In this document: in pieces, positions 1 through 8,630 of the stretch | Layout of the letters: every line of letters begins with the position of its first letter | Numbering within the stretch: the stretch's first letter is position 1 | Source of the DNA: Chitinophaga caseinilytica | GTDB taxonomy: Bacteria; Bacteroidota; Bacteroidia; Chitinophagales; Chitinophagaceae | Direction of reading: 5' to 3' | Assembly: GCF_038396765.1 (NCBI RefSeq) | Contig: NZ_CP150096.1 | Location: 975,001 to 1,039,000 of the forward strand | DNA length: 64,000 nucleotides | Position numbers and translations under genes: made by a program | The notes under the pieces: generated by a model | Database searches by the model: none | Told to the model about the DNA's origin: nothing | What the model saw: only the letters and a program-made list of their open reading frames with translations

Positions 1-279
1 CATCAGCGCGGGGTACGTTCCCCACCAGGTGGGGTAAACCCAAACCAGGTGATCGCACCACTGGATATCGGCCCATGCGGCTTCCAGGGCGGGTTCCCAG
101 GGGGTGCGCTGGCGGTAGCCGTGATGAAGGTCGGGTTGGAAAGTTATTTCTCCGAGTTTCAGCTGGCGAACGGAATGCCCGGCTACAGCGGCTCCTTTTG
201 CATAGGCGTCGGCCAAGGCGCCGCAGAAGCTGGCTGCATCGGGGTGGCCCAGGATCACGAGGATTTTCTTCGATTTCAT
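1..279 (-). CDS. NAD(P)H-dependent flavodoxin-fold oxidoreductase, N-terminal part
   Basis: The first 93 codons are present and the rest runs off the left edge of the window. The protein starts MKSKKILVILGHPD, followed by AASFC, the N-terminal strand and flavin-phosphate loop of the Flavodoxin_2 family (NAD(P)H:quinone oxidoreductase, MdaB and KefF relatives). Near the cut it reads VWVYPTWWGTYPALM, the family's flavin-ring contact motif (P-x-WW-G-x-P). Such enzymes use FMN or FAD to reduce quinones or other electrophiles in the cytoplasm. The ATG is the first in frame after a long non-coding spacer. The exact substrate cannot be told from this fragment. Confidence 0.85.
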   Translation of the reverse strand, partial: MKSKKILVILGHPDAASFCGALADAYAKGAAVAGHSVRQLKLGEITFQPDLHHGYRQRTPWEPALEAAWADIQWCDHLVWVYPTWWGTYPALM

Positions 280-582
280 GGGTGTAAAATTCAACAATGT
301 GATGGGTGATCTTTTTGATATAAATCAATAAGTGGAATGATGGTGGTCGTGACGGATTGCCCGGTATCAGCGATAGCCGTGATGATCGTTTTTGGCAGGA
401 GAATGATGGTGATGAAGGATTCCCCGGGATCAGTGAAAGCCGTGATCATCGTTTTTGGCGGGAGAATGCTGGAACAACCAGCACTACAAACTGCCGAAGC
501 AAGAAAACCGAGGCGTCGACGCCCGGGAAAATGATGTTTGGAAATATTAATCCGAGGAAAGGGGGTCCGCGGCGTTGAGTAG
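280..582. other. Non-coding spacer upstream of the flavodoxin-like gene
   Basis: About 300 bases without a convincing gene. It holds a pair of 63-bp direct repeats (listed separately) and runs into a degenerate 17-bp repeat array. Open frames crossing it on both strands owe their length to the repeat period being a multiple of three and resemble no family I know. The promoter of the flavodoxin-like gene should lie near 280-340 on the minus strand, but I see no clear TAnnTTTG box. Confidence 0.5.
354..479. repeat. Two direct copies of a 63-bp degenerate repeat
   Basis: One copy begins GGATTGCCCGG at 354 and the next GGATTCCCCGG at 417, a period of 63 bases. Both continue with ATCAG, then GCCGTGAT, then ATCGTTTTTGGC and GGAGAATG. 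Because 63 is divisible by three, frames stay open across both copies, producing protein-like but probably meaningless repeats. No target-site duplication or transposase is visible. Confidence 0.75.
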
Positions 583-720
583 CCGGAATATAAAAAGCAT
601 CGGAGGATAAAAAGCATCCCGATCATAAGAATACATCGGAGCATAAAAAGCATGCGGAGTATAAAAAGCATCGGAGCATAAAGAGCATCCGGAGTACAAG
701 AAAGCATCAAAGCATAAAAA
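583..720. repeat. Degenerate 17-bp tandem repeat array (about 7-8 units)
   Basis: Units fit the consensus CGGAGnATAAAAAGCAT and begin near 583, 601, 621 (divergent), 637, 655, 672 and 690, with a partial one at 708. Unit length varies from 16 to 19 bases. Units abut one another, so this is not a CRISPR array. On the minus strand each unit reads ATGCTTTTTAT then CTCCG. The array lies immediately beyond the recA terminator. Confidence 0.85.
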
Positions 721-745
721 AAAGGTCCGTTAGAAAACGGACCTT
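716..745 (-). terminator. Intrinsic terminator downstream of recA
   Basis: Reading the minus strand, a perfect 10-bp stem AAGGTCCGTT / AACGGACCTT with a four-base loop is followed by eight T residues. It sits about 150 bases after the recA stop codon. Confidence 0.9.
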
Positions 746-892
746 CTACTAAACTAACCCAAACAAACGTTTAAAAAACGTATGTAAAATCTTGAATTTC
801 ATTTTGTTGTGCCGGGACTTCTGGCTGGAAACCGATCCTGTAATGGAGTTCATGTTTTCCAATTGCAGTTCCGGGATGTGGCGCATCCAATC

Positions 893-1903
893 TTAAGCGG
901 AAGCTGCGGCTTCGGCGAGCTTCGCTTTGATCTTGGCTTCCACTTCGGCGGCTACTTCCGGATTGTCGAGCAGCAATTGCTTCACGGCATCGCGGCCCTG
1001 GCCGAGTTTGTTGCCTTCGTAGCTGAACCAGCTACCACTTTTCTGGACGATCCCGTATTCCACGCCCATGTCGATCAATTCGCCGACTTTGGAGATCCCG
1101 AGGCCGAAGATGATATCGAATTCGGCCATCCGGAAGGGAGGTGCCACTTTATTTTTCACCACTTTCACTTTCACGCGGTTACCTACTGCTTCGTCGCCGT
1201 CCTTGATCTGGCTCATACGGCGGATATCCAGGCGTACGGAAGCGTAGAATTTGAGGGCGTTACCGCCGGTCGTGGTTTCAGGGTTGCCGAACATCACGCC
1301 GATCTTTTCGCGCAGCTGGTTGATGAAGATGCAGCAGCAGTTCGTTTTGGAGATGGTGGCCGTCAGTTTCCTGAGTGCCTGCGACATCAGACGTGCCTGG
1401 AGGCCCATCTTGCTTTCGCCCATTTCGCCTTCCAGCTCGCCTTTCGGTACGAGGGCGGCCACTGAGTCGATCACCACTACGTCTACCGCGCCGGAAAGGA
1501 TCAGGCGGTCGGCGATCTCGAGGGCCTGCTCACCATGGTCTGGCTGTGAAATCAGGAGTGAATCCACATCCACACCCAGCTTGCGGGCATATGAACTATC
1601 GAATGCGTGCTCGGCGTCGATGATGGCGCAAATGCCACCTTTTTTCTGCGCCTCCGCAATCGTATGAATCGCGACAGTCGTCTTACCCGAAGATTCAGGC
1701 CCGTAAATCTCGATGATACGGCCTTTCGGGAAACCGCCAATACCCAGGGCAATATCCAGCCCCAGCGAGCCCGTGGAAATAACCTCCATCGGCGCTTCCG
1801 CTTTTTCTCCCATCATCATCACGGATCCCTTTCCGAAATCCTTCTCGATTTTGTCCATGGTAAGGCGAAGGGCCTTCAGCTTTTCTGTATTGGCGTTTGA
1901 CAT
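893..1903 (-). CDS. recA: Recombinase RecA
   Basis: The 336-aa product has normal RecA length. RecA forms ATP-dependent filaments on single-stranded DNA, drives strand exchange and, where LexA exists, its self-cleavage. Visible landmarks are the N-terminal helix ([21 protein letters not shown]), Walker [10 protein letters not shown] at about residues 68-76, Walker [13 protein letters not shown], the L1/L2 DNA-binding loops around [11 protein letters not shown] and [16 protein letters not shown], and the QLREKIG segment. I chose the ATG of MSNANTEK because family similarity begins there. An in-frame ATG at 1954 would add 17 residues ([17 protein letters not shown]) unlike known RecA. The gene has its own terminator and appears monocistronic. 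A weak minus-strand -7-like sequence (TTACCTTG, 1971-1978) could be its promoter. Confidence 0.98.
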   Translation of the reverse strand: MSNANTEKLKALRLTMDKIEKDFGKGSVMMMGEKAEAPMEVISTGSLGLDIALGIGGFPKGRIIEIYGPESSGKTTVAIHTIAEAQKKGGICAIIDAEHAFDSSYARKLGVDVDSLLISQPDHGEQALEIADRLILSGAVDVVVIDSVAALVPKGELEGEMGESKMGLQARLMSQALRKLTATISKTNCCCIFINQLREKIGVMFGNPETTTGGNALKFYASVRLDIRRMSQIKDGDEAVGNRVKVKVVKNKVAPPFRMAEFDIIFGLGISKVGELIDMGVEYGIVQKSGSWFSYEGNKLGQGRDAVKQLLLDNPEVAAEVEAKIKAKLAEAAASA

Positions 1904-2202
1904 ATCAGTTTGAATTAGTAAGTCAGTATTTAGGTTTGTTTTCGTTTTTTTCATTCTCGGCTTGGTACTGCAAGGTAAAACTATTTTCAGATATTATCCT
2001 AAAAAAATTAGCAATTTCTTTCCAATGCTAATTTTAATAGTATGCTCCCTTCCGTTCACGATACAAAATTGCAGCGCCGCTACGCATGGGATCTGCGCAG
2101 TGAATAAATTCCTGAAAAAAAGCTGAAAAAAGAAGGAAAAAGCGGAAGTGTGCGACGCAACGGCGGCCCAAAAGCCCTACCAGCGCCGGCTTCACCCCTA
2201 AC
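1904..2202. other. Intergenic region between recA and the PAP2-like gene
   Basis: About 300 bases with no credible gene. It should carry the recA promoter and leader on the minus strand and the 3' end of the rnhB-rpoN-PAP2 transcript. The only clear structure is the 10-bp inverted repeat at 2004-2035. The part from 2090 to 2200 is A-rich then GC-rich and shows nothing I recognise. Confidence 0.5.
2004..2035 (-). other. 10-bp perfect inverted repeat upstream of recA
   Basis: AAAATTAGCA (2004-2013) pairs with TGCTAATTTT (2026-2035) across 12 bases. On the minus strand the second arm runs into seven T residues, so it could be a weak AT-rich terminator for the upstream operon. Its position about 30 bases upstream of a possible recA -7 box would also suit an operator. 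The sequence does not decide between the two. Confidence 0.6.
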
Positions 2203-2874
2203 CTACCCCAAAATAAGATAGGCGCCCACCTGTGCCACGAGCCCTACGAAGAAGCCCGTCCACACCTCAGCAGGCGTATGCGCATCCAGCACCAGGCGCG
2301 CCGTACCCGCCACGCCGGCCAGCACAATGGCGATCGCCAGCGGCACCGCCACGTTCATGCCCATGCCGGCCATGAGGCAGACCAGGTAGCCCACAACGCC
2401 ACCCCAGCCCACGGTATGCATGCTGATCTTCACGAAACTGTTGGCCACAAAGGATATCACCACGGCAATGAACACACCGAGCCAGAACGCATTATAAAAT
2501 GCCGGCGCCGCCCCTTCGCGCTTGAAGGTATAAAACGCCCAGAAGTAAAATATGATAGAGGCTACGTAGGGAATGATCCGGTCTTTCTGGTCTTTCATCG
2601 TAATACTGCCCACGAAACCCAGGGCTTTCGATAAAGACACCACCAGCATGGGGAACAGCACGCTTGCCACCGCCACGCGGATGAAAAGCACGTCGTAATC
2701 CCAGCGGAAACTGTTGCTGCGGAACGAAGTAAAGAATTCGGGCAGCGCCGTTACGGACAGAAAAGTCACGAGCAGCGGGATAAATAAAGGATGCAGAACG
2801 TACGAAAATACGTTCGCCAAAGCCCTCGTCACGGGCGAAAAAGTCGGTTTCTGCTCTTCCATGAATGTCATCAT
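2203..2874 (-). CDS. PAP2-like membrane phosphatase family protein
   Basis: A 223-aa polytopic membrane protein with about six or seven hydrophobic segments. It shows a relaxed version of the PAP2 lipid-phosphatase signature: KDQKDRIIP in the middle (family K-x6-RP), SMHTVGWGG (family PSGH) and RLVLDAHTPAEVWTG (family SR-x5-H-x3-D). The central serine/glycine pattern departs from the classic one, so phosphatase activity on lipid or prenyl phosphates is inferred. Its ATG overlaps the rpoN stop as ATGA, so translation is probably coupled to rpoN. Start codons at 2871 and 2862 are alternatives. Confidence 0.75.
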   Translation of the reverse strand: MMTFMEEQKPTFSPVTRALANVFSYVLHPLFIPLLVTFLSVTALPEFFTSFRSNSFRWDYDVLFIRVAVASVLFPMLVVSLSKALGFVGSITMKDQKDRIIPYVASIIFYFWAFYTFKREGAAPAFYNAFWLGVFIAVVISFVANSFVKISMHTVGWGGVVGYLVCLMAGMGMNVAVPLAIAIVLAGVAGTARLVLDAHTPAEVWTGFFVGLVAQVGAYLILG

Positions 2875-4361
2875 AATTCCTTGCGTAAACGCGCCACCGG
2901 TATATTCAACTGCTCCCGGTACTTGGCCACGGTGCGCCGCGCGATGTTGTAACCCTTGTCTTGCAGCATCTTGGTCAGGTTCTCGTCGCTCAGCGGCTTG
3001 CGCTTGTTTTCCCCGCCGATCATGTCGGCCAGGATTTTCTTCACTTCGCGGGTCGATACTTCCTCACCGCTGTCTGTGCTGAGCGATTCGGAGAAAAAGA
3101 ATTTCAGCTTGAAGGTGCCGAATTCGGTTTGAACGTATTTGCTGTTGGCCACGCGGCTCACCGTCGAAATATCGAGCTGGGTGATATCCGCTATATCCTT
3201 GAGGATCATGGGCCGCATCGTGGTTTCGTCGCCCGTCAGGAAGAAATCGTGCTGATAGTTCAGGATCGCTTCCATGGTGCTCAGCAGGGTGTGCTGGCGT
3301 TGCTTGATGGCGTCGATGAACCATTTGGCCGCATCGATCTTCTGTTTGATGAACAACACCGCCTCTTTCTGGCGTTTATCTTTTTTATCGCCCCGGTCGT
3401 ATTCCTTCAGCATTTCGCGGTAACCTTCCGAAATCCGGAGGTCGGGCGCGTTTTTGCTGTTGAGGGACAGTTCCAGTTTGCCATTGTTGTTCATGATGAA
3501 AAAATCCGGGATCACATAGCTTTCCGCCTTGTTCATCACGCTGTAATTGGCGCCAGGCTTGGGGTTCAGCTTGATGATCTGGCCGATGGCCTCGCGGAGA
3601 TCTTCGTCCGTAAGGTTCAGGGCGCGTTGTATTTTCTCGTAATGTTTTTTCGTGAATTCGTCGAAGTAGTCGTCGAGGATGCGGGTGGCGTAGATAACGC
3701 CTTCATCGTCCTGCGGTTTTCTCCGCAGCTGGAGCAGGAGGCATTCCTTGAGATCGGCGCAGCAAACGCCGGGCGGGTCGAACGTCTGGATCATTTTGAT
3801 CATCTGGCGGATTTCTTCCTCATCGGTTTCCACATTCTGGGAAAAGGACAGGTCGTCTACGATGGCGGAAGCCTCGCGGCGGAGGTACCCGTCGTCATCG
3901 ATCGAGCCGATGATCTGTTCGGCGATGCGGCGCTGGCGCTCGTCGAGCGTCTGCAGCCCCAACTGATCGAGCAGGTGGTCGTGGAAAGTGGTTTCCACAC
4001 GGATGGGCATGGTGCGCTGCTCGTCGGGGTCCGGATAATTATCGTCGCGGAGTTTGTAGTCGGCGATTTCGTCGTCGCCCTCAGACACGTATTCGGAGAT
4101 ATCTATATTATCGTATTCGCTTTCGCTGCCATCGGGCTCGAATTCGTCTTCAGCACCCGCTTCGAATTCCTCGGCGGGCTTTTCCATTTCGTCGTCGGGA
4201 GAGGAGCCGTCTTCACTGTATTCGAGTGCGGGATTTTCTTCCAGTTCTTCCTTGATCCGCTCTTCCAGATTGGCAGTAGGTACCTGCAGCAGTTTCATGA
4301 GCTGAATTTGCTGAGGCGACAGTTTCTGTAATAATTTCTGTTGTTGGGTCTGCTTTAACAT
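2871..4361 (-). CDS. rpoN: RNA polymerase sigma-54 factor RpoN
   Basis: A 496-aa sigma-54. The glutamine-rich region I (LKQTQQQKLLQKLSPQQIQL, then EELEENPALE) binds activators and holds the complex closed. A very acidic region II covers about residues 50-110. The core-binding region follows, with the FDPPGVCCADLKECLLLQL motif. The helix-turn-helix region includes DISTVSRVANSKYVQT, and the RpoN box ARRTVAKYRE near the C-terminus recognises the -24 element. It directs transcription from -24/-12 promoters with AAA+ activators, none of which is in this window. It lies 13 bases after rnhB and overlaps the PAP2-like gene by four. Confidence 0.97.
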   Translation of the reverse strand: MLKQTQQQKLLQKLSPQQIQLMKLLQVPTANLEERIKEELEENPALEYSEDGSSPDDEMEKPAEEFEAGAEDEFEPDGSESEYDNIDISEYVSEGDDEIADYKLRDDNYPDPDEQRTMPIRVETTFHDHLLDQLGLQTLDERQRRIAEQIIGSIDDDGYLRREASAIVDDLSFSQNVETDEEEIRQMIKMIQTFDPPGVCCADLKECLLLQLRRKPQDDEGVIYATRILDDYFDEFTKKHYEKIQRALNLTDEDLREAIGQIIKLNPKPGANYSVMNKAESYVIPDFFIMNNNGKLELSLNSKNAPDLRISEGYREMLKEYDRGDKKDKRQKEAVLFIKQKIDAAKWFIDAIKQRQHTLLSTMEAILNYQHDFFLTGDETTMRPMILKDIADITQLDISTVSRVANSKYVQTEFGTFKLKFFFSESLSTDSGEEVSTREVKKILADMIGGENKRKPLSDENLTKMLQDKGYNIARRTVAKYREQLNIPVARLRKEL

Positions 4362-4374
4362 GGCTCGTTCCTTT

Positions 4375-4986
4375 TTACCACTTGTCCTCCCCGTCCAGGC
4401 TTAATTGATCCGGAAGCAAGCGGAACGACCTTCGGTGAAAGGGCGTATCGCCGTGGTTACGGATTGCGTCTCTGTGCTGGCGGGTCGGATAACCTTTGTT
4501 GTCTTTCCAGCCATAGTTCGGGAATTGTTCATGCAGGTTTTGCATGTATTCGTCCCGATAGGTTTTGGCCAGCACCGATGCTGCAGCTATGGAAGCATAT
4601 TTTCCGTCGCCCTGAATTATGCAGGTATGCGGGATATTGCCATAGGGAGTGAACCGGTTACCATCGATGAGTAACAACTGGGGCTGTAGCGATAATCGTG
4701 CCAAAGCGATGTGCATCGCTTTGAACGAGGCTTTCAGGATATTGATCCTGTCAATTTCCTCGTTATCGACGCTGGCAACGGCGAAGGCTAAAGCCCGGGT
4801 TTCGATGACGGTCCTCAGTTCGAACCGGTCGGATTCCGTCATTTGTTTGGAATCGTTGAGGAACGGGTGGCTGAAATCTCTCGGCAAAATAACCGCCGCG
4901 GCGAACACGGGGCCTGCGAGGCATCCCCTTCCGGCTTCATCGCATCCGGCTTCCGTGAGTTCGTCCTGAAAATAAGGCAGCAGCAA
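4375..4986 (-). CDS. rnhB: Ribonuclease HII
   Basis: The 203-aa product removes RNA from RNA/DNA hybrids, including single ribonucleotides in DNA. The N-terminal motif [20 protein letters not shown] contains the first two acidic metal ligands (D, E), and LLIDGN and [10 protein letters not shown] supply further conserved active-site blocks. I placed the start at TTG 4986 ([14 protein letters not shown]) because family similarity begins here. The open frame continues to 5322, but that extension lies opposite ctaA coding sequence and is not protein-like. It is the first gene of an rnhB-rpoN-PAP2 operon. A near-consensus minus-strand -7 box TAATTTTA lies at 5008-5015. Confidence 0.93.
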   Translation of the reverse strand: MLLPYFQDELTEAGCDEAGRGCLAGPVFAAAVILPRDFSHPFLNDSKQMTESDRFELRTVIETRALAFAVASVDNEEIDRINILKASFKAMHIALARLSLQPQLLLIDGNRFTPYGNIPHTCIIQGDGKYASIAAASVLAKTYRDEYMQNLHEQFPNYGWKDNKGYPTRQHRDAIRNHGDTPFHRRSFRLLPDQLSLDGEDKW

Positions 4987-5078
4987 GGTTACTGGTTTAG
5001 TTGGCGCTAAAATTACAAAAACCGGCCGAATGATTCCGGAATTGATAAAAATCATCCGCGGTGCCGGTAATTTCCCCA

Positions 5079-5086
5079 TAAATTTG
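5079..5086 (+). promoter_or_regulatory. -7 box for ctaA
   Basis: TAAATTTG matches the Bacteroidota TAnnTTTG -7 consensus exactly and ends six bases before the ATG at 5093. I found no clear -33 TTTG at the usual spacing. Confidence 0.55.
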
Positions 5087-5092
5087 CGGGTT

Positions 5093-6129
5093 ATGGACAT
5101 GCAGCAAACAAAAGGGAACCGGGCCATCGTCATCTGGTTATACACCGGGGTGGCCATGATCATCGTGCAGGTATTGCTGGGCGGCATCACGCGGCTGACG
5201 GGCAGCGGGCTCAGCATCACGGAATGGAAGCCTATCCTCGGCGCCCTTCCGCCCATGAACGAAGCCGCCTGGCAGGAGGCGTTCGCGAAATACCAGGAGA
5301 TCGGGCAAAGTAAATATATCAATAGTCACTTTACTTTGACCGATTTCAAATGGATTTATTTCTGGGAATGGCTCCACCGCAACTGGGCGCGCCTTATCGG
5401 CATCGTGTTCTTCGTCCCTTTTATATATTTCATCCTGAAAAAGATCATCGACCGCAGCATGATCTGGCCTATGGTGGTGCTTTTCGTGCTGGGCGGCCTC
5501 CAGGGCGGCATCGGCTGGATCATGGTGCAGAGCGGGCTGAACGAGGAAGACCTCTACGTGAGCCATATTCGTTTAGCCGGGCACTTTATCGCTGCGCTGG
5601 GATTGCTGTGGTACGTGCTCTGGTTTGCCCTGAAGCTGAGCGTTCCCCCTCCGGCCGCGCCGAAGCGCCGGGGCTCCGCCGGCTGTCTGGCTGGATCCTG
5701 GGGATTTTGGTCCTCCAATTAATATATGGCGCGTTCATGGCAGGTTTGCACGCAGCCCTTTCCGCGCCTACCTGGCCGTCTGTCAACGGGTTCGCCGTTC
5801 CGCCGGGGATGTTTGCGCAGGGAGGGTTCTGGGCCGATGCCACGCACAATCCCATCACGATACATTTCATCCACCGCGGGCTTGCCTATATATTAATAAT
5901 ACTGATCGCAGTATGGTACGTGAAAGCGCACCGGTTCCCGCAGCTGCAGGGCGCCCGCGCCGCCGCATTGTTCACCGTACTGCTGCAGGTATTCCTCGGC
6001 GTGCTCACCGTGCTGAACAGCTCCGTGAAAATTCCGCTGGCGTTCGCACTGGCGCACCAGTTTGTGGGCATGGGCCTGCTCATGGTGATGGTGTGGGCGC
6101 GGTTCCTGACACGGCCGGCGCACCGCTGA
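5093..6129 (+). pseudogene. ctaA: Heme A synthase CtaA (COX15 family), frame broken by one base
   Basis: Heme A synthase oxidises the C8 methyl of heme O to make heme A for cytochrome oxidase in the inner membrane. The first frame (5093-5722) encodes [28 protein letters not shown] and SHIRLAGHF. The second (to 6129) encodes LQLIYGAFMAGL, HFIHRGLAYI and ALAHQFVG, so the conserved histidine regions of both four-helix halves are present. The frame changes by -1 between about 5640 and 5690, next to a CCCCC run at 5645-5649. One extra C would give an intact protein of about 345 aa. The good conservation on both sides argues for a sequence error or a very recent mutation. ATG at 5099 is an alternative start. 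Confidence 0.88.
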
Positions 6130-6175
6130 CATATTATTAATTTTTCATTGCCGATTTTCTCCTTAATTTACTGAG

Positions 6176-8424
6176 GTGAAAAGATTTTGGACAAGATTCT
6201 TCTACTCCTTCCCTATTCAGCTGCTGCTGCTGCATTTCCGCAAGTACCAGGTGCTGTTGATATTCTGGGCGATCCTGTTCAGCACCATCAATGGCGGCTT
6301 CGCGAAGCTGTACGGCGGCGATGCGCTGTACCTCGCGCCCGAATACATGGGAAAGGTGAATTTCTACAGCACCACCGTGATGGGCGTGGCCACCGCCATT
6401 TTTACCATGAGCTGGAACATCACCACGTTCATTCTGCACAGCGGCCGGTTTAAATTCCTCGCCACCACATCCCAACCCTTTTCGCGCTACTGCCTCAATA
6501 ACTCGATCATTCCCGCCGCCTTCCTGCTCATGCTGCTCTGGCGCGGATGGCAGTACCAACGCTGGCAGGAGCTCAATTCCGTTCCGCAGATCCTGCTGCT
6601 GGCCGAGGGTTTTATCTGCGGCTACCTCGCCATCCTGTTCGTCTCCTTTTTCTATTTCTTCAACGCGGATAAAAATATCGGGAAACGGCTGATGCGCAAA
6701 TTCGGCAATCCGCGCAATTTCCTCCGCACCATCCTCATCCCCAACCAGGAGCACGACGAAAACGCCATCCCCGTACTGAATTATTTCGCCAGTCCATGGC
6801 GGGTACGCCGGGCCAGGAACGTAGGTCACTACAACAAACATTACCTCGATAACATTTTCCGCCAGCATCATTTCGCGGCCATGATCACGATAGGCCTGGC
6901 GCTGGTGTTCCTCGTCATCATGGCCTACCTCATGGATTATCCCGCGTTCCGCATCCCCGCGGGCGCGAGCGTCCTCATCTTCTTCGCGTTCCTCATCGGC
7001 GTGGCCGGCGCATACGCGTACCTGCTCGAAAGCTGGGCCATCCCCGTACTGATCGGCATCATCATCAGCCTCAACTGGATGGTGAAAAACCAGTGGCTCG
7101 ACAACCGCAACAAAGCATACGGACTTAACTATAACAACAAAAAAGAACGCCCGGCCTACAGCGTGCCGCACCTGCAGGAATTCTTTACCGCAGCGCGCGC
7201 GGAAGCCGACCGGAAACATACCCTGCAGATCCTGGAGAACTGGAAAAAGCAGTTCCCCGCAGGCAGCAAGCCCCCGCTGATCGTACTGAACACCAGCGGC
7301 GGGGGAGCCGTTCCGCCGCGTGGACGATGAACGTGCTCCAGCGGTACGACAGCCTCCTCAAAGGAAAAATGCTCCGCCATACCTTCCTCATGACCGGCGC
7401 CTCCGGCGGGATGCTCGGGGCCACGTATTTCCGGGAGCTGTACCTCCGGCGCCAGGAGCACCGGCTGCCGGCATCGCAGAACCTGTACGACAGTTCGTAC
7501 TGCGAAAAGATTTCCAGGGATTTGCTGAACTCCGTGTTCAGCTCGTTCGCCGTCAACGATTTCATCACCCCGTTCCGGCATTTCAAGATCGGCGACAACG
7601 CCTACGCGAAAGACCGCGGGTATGCCTTCGAGATGCAACTGAACCTGAACACCGATCACATCCTCAATAAAAAGCTCGGCGAATACCGGGAAGCCGAATT
7701 CGAAGCGCGGATCCCCATGCTGATCTGGTGCGCCAGCATCAATGCAGACGGGCGCCGGCTGTATATGTCGCCGCAGCCGGTAAGTTACCTCTGCGCGCCG
7801 GAGTACCGATACCCAACGAGGAGCATCCGGGATGTGGACGGAGTGGATTTCGCGCAGTTTTTCGCCAACCAGGACGCACAGGAGCTGCGGGTCACGAGCG
7901 CCATCCGCATGAGCGCCACTTTCCCTTATGTGCTGCCGAACGTTTTCCTGCCGAGCAACCCTATCATCGATGTGATGGACGCGGGCATCAGTGATAATTT
8001 CGGGCAGGAAACGAGCCTCCGGTTCCTGTATAATTTCCGGGACTGGATCAATGCCAATACTGCCGGCGTCATTTTCATGCAGCTGCGCGATTCGCGGAAA
8101 AACGACGTGAGCCCCATCAAACAGAAAAAAGATCTGGGCGATCTGATCTTCGAGCCCCTGTTTTCCATGCAGCGGCACTGGACGAGCATGCAGGATTTCG
8201 ACCAGGACCAGCTTATTAATTATATGGAGGGATGTTTTCCCGGGAAGTTCACGCGGCTGATCTTCCAGTACGTTCCGCAGCAGGCGGATAAGGCGGCGGC
8301 GCTGAGCTGGCACCTCACCCCGCGGGAAAAACTGGACATCGCGCGGGCGCTCGACAACCCGGCAAACCAGCAGGCCTACCGGCAGCTGGAAACCGCGCTG
8401 GGCGGGGCTTCCACTACTCCATGA
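6176..8424 (+). pseudogene. Patatin-like phospholipase with N-terminal membrane domain, frame broken by one base
   Basis: The first frame (GTG 6176 to 7330) has about six transmembrane segments in its first 310 residues, then LIVLNTSGGG, the glycine-rich oxyanion-hole strand of patatins. The second (to 8424) continues with SRSAAWTMNVLQRY and carries the nucleophile elbow GASGG and the Asp of MDAGISDN, giving the Ser-Asp dyad. The shift falls in GGGGG at 7301-7305. A sixth G joins the parts into about 749 residues reading SGGGSRSAAW, as patatins need. If the gap is real, the oxyanion loop is cut away from the catalytic residues. The intact product would be a membrane-anchored lipid acyl hydrolase. 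Substrate and topology are not evident. Confidence 0.85.
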
Positions 8425-8550
8425 CCCTCACACATGTTTGTCGCATCACATTTATAACAATCTATATAACAGTCGTTTGGACAAATGTCCGGATTCTGTT
8501 ATTTCCGGGTTATTTAAAAATGTGCGGCACCAAATTCGCATGATTATTCG

Positions 8551-8558
8551 TACCTTTG
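8551..8558 (+). promoter_or_regulatory. -7 box for typA
   Basis: TACCTTTG is an exact match to the Bacteroidota -7 consensus, about 72 bases upstream of the typA ATG. This would leave a leader of some 65 bases. Confidence 0.6.
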
Positions 8559-8630
8559 CGCCTTCATTTCGGATTCTTCCGGTTTTTCAGAGCTATCAGG
8601 AAGGGGTCGGAAACGGCTAAAAACATTGTC

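Noticed and set aside
583..720. CRISPR array
   Set aside because: Units abut without unique spacers, are only about 17 bp and degenerate, and no cas gene is present.
809..890. A possible gene between the recA terminator and recA
   Set aside because: The frame there is the beginning of an antisense frame running through recA. I see no start region or family match.
2961..4331. A 456-codon open frame opposite rpoN
   Set aside because: It is fully antisense to a well-recognised gene and has the biased composition (Phe, Val, His) expected from reverse reading of acidic codons. The same applies to long frames opposite recA, the amidohydrolase, the GMC enzyme, the S46 peptidase and polA.
4987..5322. 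Extension of RNase HII to a 315-aa protein
   Set aside because: The added 112 residues lie opposite the start of ctaA and show no similarity to RNase HII; the family begins at about 4986.
7301..7310. Programmed -1 frameshifting in the patatin, ctaA and S46 genes
   Set aside because: There is no X-XXY-YYZ slippery heptamer with a following pseudoknot that I can see, and the three families are not known to use it. Sequence error is simpler.
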